Assembly (NCBI GenBank): GCA_023248095.1
Contig: JAHFFF010000008.1
Coordinates: 1 to 18,828, forward strand
Reading direction: 5' to 3'
Length of the DNA: 18,828 bases
DNA from: Candidatus Omnitrophota bacterium
GTDB taxonomy: Bacteria > Omnitrophota > Gorgyraeia > 1-14-0-20-64-10
This document shows, one piece after another, positions 14,077 through 18,828 of this stretch (position 1 is its first letter; every line of letters begins with the position of its first letter). A model generated the notes under the pieces. It saw only the letters and a list, made by a program, of their open reading frames with translations. It searched no databases and was not told the DNA's origin. Made by a program: the position numbers and the translations under genes.

Positions 14077-15786
14077 TTACGGGCTCGATGCCTCAACCAC
14101 CGAGGCTGTCTCCAGCGGCGCCTTCAGGGGAATCCGATACCGGATCTGCAGTCGGCCCCGCGCAGCAAGAGTCCATTCACGACCCGGCCTTTCTGCCTGG
14201 CCTTCAGGTGTCACGGATTCAGCCGATAGTTCAGAACCGTCGAAGTACCTTGCGCTTCCCATGAAGTTCATGTAGCCCTCCGGGCAGTGCCTCACGACGG
14301 CAGGTCCATGGGTTAGATTCTCCAGGTGGTCCTCGATCACCACCTCCGAGGGTGAAAGTTGGAGGGTCCGAGTGATCTTGATGGGCAGCCGTTGACGACG
14401 AAAGATCAGGAGCCTGGCCAACAACCACTTCAGTAGGACATTCGCCGGCATCAGCCTTCCAAACAAGGCTTGGTAGACCCTAAGGAGCATGAAGAGGGAG
14501 GGCCTCTGCCGCATGCGCGTAGGGCGCTGCGCATAGGCGCGAAAGGTCATACGGTTGCCTTCCTGGACGCACTCCCCGTTCAAAACACCTGTAAAACCGA
14601 CGCCTCGGCCGAGGAGGATGCTGTAACCTGCACTGGAGAAGAGCCGCTTCCCGGTCTCGGTGTTCTCCACCTGAACCATGCCCCCATTCCATCGGCCCCT
14701 GAGCCAGTAAGGTCCCCGTTGAAAACAGAAGAGGGTCGATGCCGGGCAAAAGAAATCCGAGGAATGACGGTGCGGGGCGGGGTTCCCGGAGAGGATGGAG
14801 GTGGCCTGGGCCCCTCGGAACGCCCGCACGTAGTCCGAAAGGATCGGTGCGAGGTTCTGGTGATCGGTCGTCCGGTTGGTGACCCCCAAATCTCGGTGGA
14901 TGAGGGGGCGCACCACTGAGCGCAGATCCGGACCCACCCCCAGCTGAACGGCAATCTCGAAACCGGAAGGAAACAAAAGTTTCGTTCCCCGACTGCCGTA
15001 ATGGCCGCCATTACCGCTGACCGAGCTGAGAAAGTGGCTCGAGAATTTCAACCCTTTCGCGAGGGCTTCTCGGAGTCGTGGCTCCGGGTGCCGAGTGGCG
15101 CATGCCGCCAGGAAGGCCAAGCCCAGGGTGTGATATCCAGGGTCAGCGCCGGCATACTCAAAGAAGCCACCGGAGGCCATCTGCCGATCGAGAACCCGAT
15201 CGATGATGCTCACCGCACGTCGTTGATAAGCCGCTTCCCCTGTTAGGGCATGAATGTCCAAGAGCCCGGCCGCAATACCCAGTTGATGGTTGGAATTAAA
15301 CCCGTGCCTCTCTTCATGCCGAAGAAGAAACCGGGCAGCCCGATGGACCATCCTGAGGAATTGCTTCTTGGTCTCCTCCCGGAGACAATCGCTGATCCAT
15401 GGGATGGCCAGCGCGAGATCGTGGGGCAGCACCCCCGCGGTAACGACGCTGTTGTCGTTCGGGTACCACTGCGTGAAGGCACCGTTGCCGTATTGTTCCC
15501 GACAGGAATACAGGATCGCCTGCTCCATCCACTGAAGAAGGACTGGCCGGTGGTAATAGGGGTTGCTGGGCGCTTCGTATTGGTAGAGAAAGCTTAAGGG
15601 AAGGATCAATCGCTGCAGGTCCATGTTGGAAATGTCGATGGCGTTCCAGGCCCAGTAGAGGCGGTCGAAACTGCCTGCGGTGGCTGAGAACGGTTCCCTA
15701 TCCAAATGGGAGAGCACCCTGGGCATGCTCTCCAGGATCCGATGAAGATACAGCTCCTCGCCGATCTCCTGTGTCGGGATGCTCAT
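14077..15786 (-). CDS. heparinase II/III-like protein (alpha/alpha toroid plus beta-rich domain)
   Basis: Protein of 569 residues with the layout of heparinase II/III and alginate-lyase-like proteins: an alpha-helical toroid (about 1-320) rich in Trp, Tyr and His, with HGFNSNHQLGIAAGLLDIHALTG (161-183, catalytic-type Asn and His) and GGFFEYAGADPGYHTLGLAF, then a beta-rich domain (about 330-560) with HRHSSDFFCPAS and ITRTLQLSPSEVVIEDHLEN. Similar proteins sit beside AsnB-type amidotransferases in EPS clusters, where they may trim or epimerise uronate-containing glycan. No signal peptide is visible, which is odd for a secreted lyase. The open frame extends to 15849, but ATG at 15784-15786 is preferred: AGGTG lies five bases before it, and it follows the asparagine synthase stop by eight bases. 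I recognise the family only by architecture; exact activity (lyase, hydrolase or epimerase) is uncertain. Confidence 0.7.
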   Translation of the reverse strand: MSIPTQEIGEELYLHRILESMPRVLSHLDREPFSATAGSFDRLYWAWNAIDISNMDLQRLILPLSFLYQYEAPSNPYYHRPVLLQWMEQAILYSCREQYGNGAFTQWYPNDNSVVTAGVLPHDLALAIPWISDCLREETKKQFLRMVHRAARFLLRHEERHGFNSNHQLGIAAGLLDIHALTGEAAYQRRAVSIIDRVLDRQMASGGFFEYAGADPGYHTLGLAFLAACATRHPEPRLREALAKGLKFSSHFLSSVSGNGGHYGSRGTKLLFPSGFEIAVQLGVGPDLRSVVRPLIHRDLGVTNRTTDHQNLAPILSDYVRAFRGAQATSILSGNPAPHRHSSDFFCPASTLFCFQRGPYWLRGRWNGGMVQVENTETGKRLFSSAGYSILLGRGVGFTGVLNGECVQEGNRMTFRAYAQRPTRMRQRPSLFMLLRVYQALFGRLMPANVLLKWLLARLLIFRRQRLPIKITRTLQLSPSEVVIEDHLENLTHGPAVVRHCPEGYMNFMGSARYFDGSELSAESVTPEGQAERPGREWTLAARGRLQIRYRIPLKAPLETASVVEASSP

Positions 15787-15794
15787 GGCCGCAC

Positions 15795-17666
15795 CTAAAC
15801 GGATACCCGATACAGGTCCATCCATCGGGAGAGACTCAGAAGTCCCCAAAGCAATCGGTCATGAGGACGGGAGTTCTCTCTGACCCGTTGGAGGAGATCA
15901 CACGAGGTCAGATCACGGAAGAGCTCCCGTTTCGCTTCCAGTTGTTGACGGAACGGTCTTCCGGCCGGCTCATCCAGCCAACGATTCAAGGGAATGGGCC
16001 GGCCTACCTTCTCCTTACGGGACAACACGGGCGGTGGCAAGAGGTCTTGGAAGGCATCCCGAATAAGCCCCTTGGGAACTCCGTCGTGCAGCTTCCATAA
16101 CCACGGGATTCCCTTCGCCGAGTTAAGCACCGACGCGTGACAAAAAGGAACCCGCGCCTCTACGGTGTAGCGCATGGAGGCCCGGTCTTCCATCTGAAGA
16201 AGGGGTGGAAGCTGAATGCGCGTTTCGGCTGAGAGCATGAATGCCCCGATGGAGGACGCCTCTCGAGCCAATGCCTCATGCGTATCCAGGGCCAGTCTCT
16301 GCAGGTCCCGCCGCAGCGTCTCCCCATCGCCGTTGGGGGGTGCAAAGGGATCTAGGCGACAGAGTTTCCGGAGGTAACGCAGGGTGACCGGCGCATCCTC
16401 CGGCTTGGCCATGGACTCCAGGTAATCTTCCCATCCCTGGAAGAATGCCCGTGTATCCGCCGGCAAGAGGCCAAAACGCTCCGAGTGAGGATGGATCGCC
16501 TCGGTCCCGTACTCGGTCAGGACGCCCACGGCCAAATTGCGTATGTACCCGAAGAACAATTCATCCAAGCCGTGGCCGGTCACGACAATCTTGCCGTGGT
16601 CAGAACAGAGTTTGTTGACCAGGAACTGCGGGACCACCCCAGGGTCGCCAGCGGGTTCATCCAGGTAGTAGGTGACCTCATCCAGCGTTGCGAAGAAGGC
16701 TTCCGAATCGACGACGGCGGAATCAAGTTCACACCCGTGCAAAACCCCGAACTGCCGGATGTATGCCCACTCCCTGTCCTTCTCTCCCTCAATGAGGCTG
16801 GAAACGCAGTGCGCCACGCGGCCCGGGTGGAGATGGCGGAAAAGGGAGACCAGGAGGTTGGAGTCCAATCCACCGCTGAGGTGGAAGGAGAACGGCAGGT
16901 CGGTGTCAAAGGTCAGGCGGGCTGATTCCAGGAGGGCCTCTCGGATGATCCCCCTGGCCTCTTCGTAGGTTTTGGGGGATCGGAGAGTCTGTTCGGGCAA
17001 GGTTGAACGGGTCTCGATCGGTTCCAACAGCGTGAGGCTGAAGGTACATAAACACCCTGCCGGAACCTTCTCAATCGAACGAAACAGGGTCTTTCTTCCC
17101 AGTACCGTCTGAAAGAGCAAATAGCTCGAAAGGGCCTCGCGATCCAGGGCTGGAGCGGCTGCGCCCGCTGCGAAGAGCGCCTTCGGTTCAGAGGAGATCC
17201 ACAGCGCGTCCCGACCTCGACAGAGGTAGAGGGGTTTGATCCCTAAGGGGTCCCGCCCGAGAATGATCTTTTGCAGGTCCTCGTCAACCACACAGATCGC
17301 GTACATCCCTTCGAATTGTTGGAAGCAGGAAATGCCCCATCGTCTGTAAGCCTCCAACACCACCTCCGTGTCCCCATCCGTTCGGAAGGTGACCCCCTCC
17401 GCTTTCAGTTGGGATCGCAGAGCGCGATGGTTGTAGATCTCTCCATTAAAGAGGACCGTCACACGCGCATCGGGGGAACTCATCGGCTGTTGACTCGACA
17501 GGCGGTCCACCAACGCCAGCCGCCAGGACCACATCCGGTAGCCAGATCCGGAGAGTGTTTGGAAATCGTCGCGGCCCCGGTGCATGAGAGCGCTTGTCAA
17601 GGACTCAGAGACTGCGCGTGGTGCCGGACCACATTCTCGACCGAATTGGACAAGAAAACCGCACAT
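15795..17666 (-). CDS. asnB: asparagine synthase (glutamine-hydrolysing)-type amidotransferase
   Basis: Two-domain class II amidotransferase of 623 residues. The N-terminal glutaminase domain begins MCGFL, with Cys2 as nucleophile after Met removal; landmarks are FNGEIYNH (73-80) and GDTEVVLEAY. The segment usually read as HRGPDD is HRGRDD here, a Pro to Arg change. The synthetase domain contains the ATP pyrophosphatase loop LSGGLDSN (263-270) and TGHGLDELFFGY, the second ATP/acid site. Glutamine-derived ammonia is passed to an adenylylated carboxylate. In polysaccharide clusters such proteins are thought to amidate uronic acids or precursors rather than make asparagine. The dehydrogenase 11 bases upstream could supply a uronate, and the heparinase-like gene follows by eight bases. 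Starts at ATG 17664-17666. True asparagine synthesis cannot be excluded. Confidence 0.9.
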   Translation of the reverse strand: MCGFLVQFGRECGPAPRAVSESLTSALMHRGRDDFQTLSGSGYRMWSWRLALVDRLSSQQPMSSPDARVTVLFNGEIYNHRALRSQLKAEGVTFRTDGDTEVVLEAYRRWGISCFQQFEGMYAICVVDEDLQKIILGRDPLGIKPLYLCRGRDALWISSEPKALFAAGAAAPALDREALSSYLLFQTVLGRKTLFRSIEKVPAGCLCTFSLTLLEPIETRSTLPEQTLRSPKTYEEARGIIREALLESARLTFDTDLPFSFHLSGGLDSNLLVSLFRHLHPGRVAHCVSSLIEGEKDREWAYIRQFGVLHGCELDSAVVDSEAFFATLDEVTYYLDEPAGDPGVVPQFLVNKLCSDHGKIVVTGHGLDELFFGYIRNLAVGVLTEYGTEAIHPHSERFGLLPADTRAFFQGWEDYLESMAKPEDAPVTLRYLRKLCRLDPFAPPNGDGETLRRDLQRLALDTHEALAREASSIGAFMLSAETRIQLPPLLQMEDRASMRYTVEARVPFCHASVLNSAKGIPWLWKLHDGVPKGLIRDAFQDLLPPPVLSRKEKVGRPIPLNRWLDEPAGRPFRQQLEAKRELFRDLTSCDLLQRVRENSRPHDRLLWGLLSLSRWMDLYRVSV

Positions 17667-17677
17667 CGCTGATGTGC

Positions 17678-18828
17678 CTAGCCCTTCAGCGACATGTCGA
17701 GGTCCTGTAGCTGGAGATGCCTCTGGAGAAGTTCGTAGAGGTGATCCAGCGGGAGCGCCCTAGCAAAGACGGTGGGGCTATCCGACAAGAGGAGCCGCCA
17801 AGGATCATAAAGCCCGATGGTACCCGGCGTACGAGGCGCCAACACCGAATGCAACAACTCTAGATAACCGGGATCGTTGTTGAGCAGGAGGATGGCCGAA
17901 TAGGCATCCAGATGAATGGGCAGGGTTGCAGGCTGGAGGCCCAGGGAGGTTACCGACGAGGCTTGAACCCGCAAGTCGCACACTCGAACGTCCATTGAGC
18001 TGTGCATGAGGGATTGGACGATCCTTAAACCTACGGAGTTGCGAGTGTCGTCGGTTGGAGGTATACCCTTGAACGCGATGCCAAGCGCTAAGATGGGACG
18101 GGAGGTGTTGAGCCTTGCAAAATCGATCACGGCTTGCGTCACGTGGGCAATAATCTTTTCATTCGCCAGGTACTGCTCCCTTGGAAAGGACCAGACCCCT
18201 TCCTCCCCCGTCAAACCGTCAAAGAGAACCAGGCTGTCCTTGGGAAGGCAGGACCCGCCTACCCCCGTGCCGGGCATGGGTAATTGCAGACGCGGGTAGT
18301 GAGTCATGAGGGTGCGCAGGAGGTCATTCCCCTGAATGCCGAACCTCTCACAACAGAGACCGAAGAAATTGGCAAGGTTGAACTGCGTGAGGCGACTTAA
18401 GTTGCAAATGGCCTTCCCAAGCTCCGCCGCCTCGAAACCCTCCAGGGGGATGCAGGAGAAACCGCAGCTCTCAAGGAACGGCAGCCCCTTGGCAAGCGAT
18501 GCAGGACTGCCTCCGACTAGTTGCGGCAGAGAAGCCAACTCATGGATCGCCTTCCCGGTCAGGGTCCGTTCCGGGCATGCGGTGAGAAAGAACCCCTCAT
18601 CTAACACCGCGCCCAAAATTTCACTGAGGGCAGGAAGGATCTCCGATCGGGTGAAACCCACCGGAACCGTGCTGCGAACCATTACGATGGGTGGCGACGA
18701 GCCCGCACCTCGAATGGATTGAAGGCATCTCCGGTAATAGCCGACCCCATCTCGGCAGAGCTCCGAAGGAAGGTACGGCACAGCAACGATCCAATAGGGG
18801 GCGCCGCGAGCCGGCGATTGGCAGCTGA
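17678..18828 (-). CDS. UDP-glucose/UDP-N-acetylmannosamine dehydrogenase family protein, N-terminus beyond window
   Basis: C-terminal part of an NAD-dependent nucleotide-sugar 6-dehydrogenase, which oxidises a UDP-hexose to the uronic acid in two steps. The first in-window residues read YWIVAVPYLP, the strand that follows the Rossmann loop in this family, so the reading frame continues to the window edge and the N-terminal GxGxxG is missing. A GTG at 18779-18781 could be taken as a start, but it falls inside the conserved strand and is not one. VRSTVPVGFT, CPERTLTGKAIHEL and LVGG are typical of the WecC/ManNAc dehydrogenase branch. The catalytic Cys sits in GTGVGGSCLPKD, and LGIAFKGIPPTDDTRNS marks the C-terminal UDP-binding domain. 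Ends 11 bases before the amidotransferase. Which hexose it oxidises is not determined. Confidence 0.9.
   Translation of the reverse strand, partial: SCQSPARGAPYWIVAVPYLPSELCRDGVGYYRRCLQSIRGAGSSPPIVMVRSTVPVGFTRSEILPALSEILGAVLDEGFFLTACPERTLTGKAIHELASLPQLVGGSPASLAKGLPFLESCGFSCIPLEGFEAAELGKAICNLSRLTQFNLANFFGLCCERFGIQGNDLLRTLMTHYPRLQLPMPGTGVGGSCLPKDSLVLFDGLTGEEGVWSFPREQYLANEKIIAHVTQAVIDFARLNTSRPILALGIAFKGIPPTDDTRNSVGLRIVQSLMHSSMDVRVCDLRVQASSVTSLGLQPATLPIHLDAYSAILLLNNDPGYLELLHSVLAPRTPGTIGLYDPWRLLLSDSPTVFARALPLDHLYELLQRHLQLQDLDMSLKG

Noticed and set aside
15787..15849. N-terminal extension of the heparinase-like frame
   Set aside because: It runs into the asparagine synthase coding end; ATG 15786 has AGGTG five bases upstream and follows the stop cleanly. 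The extension also shows no signal peptide.
1..18828. CRISPR array, tRNA, rRNA, transposase or insertion sequence
   Set aside because: I saw no regularly spaced repeats, no recognisable RNA gene and no transposase or integrase motif in any frame.

Overview
The window reads as part of a large bacterial polysaccharide (EPS or O-antigen) sugar-biosynthesis locus. All 15 genes lie on the minus strand and pack almost end to end, with repeated 4-base ATGA stop/start overlaps, so transcription runs from base 18828 towards base 1. The DNA is GC-rich. Three B12-binding radical SAM enzymes, an EPS-type MarR regulator domain, AsnB beside a heparinase-like protein, and nucleotide-sugar enzymes together suggest a Gram-negative, possibly anaerobic or microaerobic lineage such as Deltaproteobacteria, Nitrospirota or NC10. 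That placement is inference; there is no ribosomal or marker gene to confirm it.

Upstream block (18828 to 11683): a nucleotide-sugar 6-dehydrogenase cut by the window edge, an asparagine-synthase-type amidotransferase, a heparinase II/III-like protein, a class I methyltransferase and a B12-radical SAM enzyme. The dehydrogenase next to the amidotransferase suggests a uronic acid that is amidated.

Control point (11609 to 11682): the only clear regulatory gap. It holds a strong sigma70-like promoter (TTGACA, 16 bp, GATAAT) and, over the predicted transcription start, a perfect palindrome TGTTCA-N5-TGAACA. The first gene after it (11608 to 10199) is a three-domain fusion: a MarR_EPS-like winged helix, a Rossmann-like domain, and a complete sugar-1-phosphate nucleotidyltransferase. 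The simplest reading is an enzyme that also represses its own operon, perhaps in response to a nucleotide or sugar. I consider this the most novel item in the window.

Sugar-building block (11608 to 5121): after the fusion come a DegT-fold PLP enzyme whose catalytic lysine is replaced by His198, as in the ColD and RfbH 3-dehydratases; a two-subunit TPP-dependent E1 (alpha and beta) with no E2 or E3 nearby; a GDP-L-fucose-synthase-like epimerase/reductase; and a second SDR epimerase. Together they could make a 3-deoxy-4-keto sugar, attach a two-carbon unit by TPP chemistry and reduce it, giving a branched-chain sugar reminiscent of yersiniose. This pathway is inference.

Downstream block (5072 to 1): a B12-radical SAM enzyme behind a weaker candidate promoter, a GHMP kinase of the heptose-7-phosphate kinase type, another B12-radical SAM enzyme and an aldo/keto reductase cut by the window edge. 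The kinase plus the nucleotidyltransferase resemble the HddA/HddC pair that activates GDP-heptose. No glycosyltransferase, flippase, polymerase, RNA gene, CRISPR array or mobile element was recognised.
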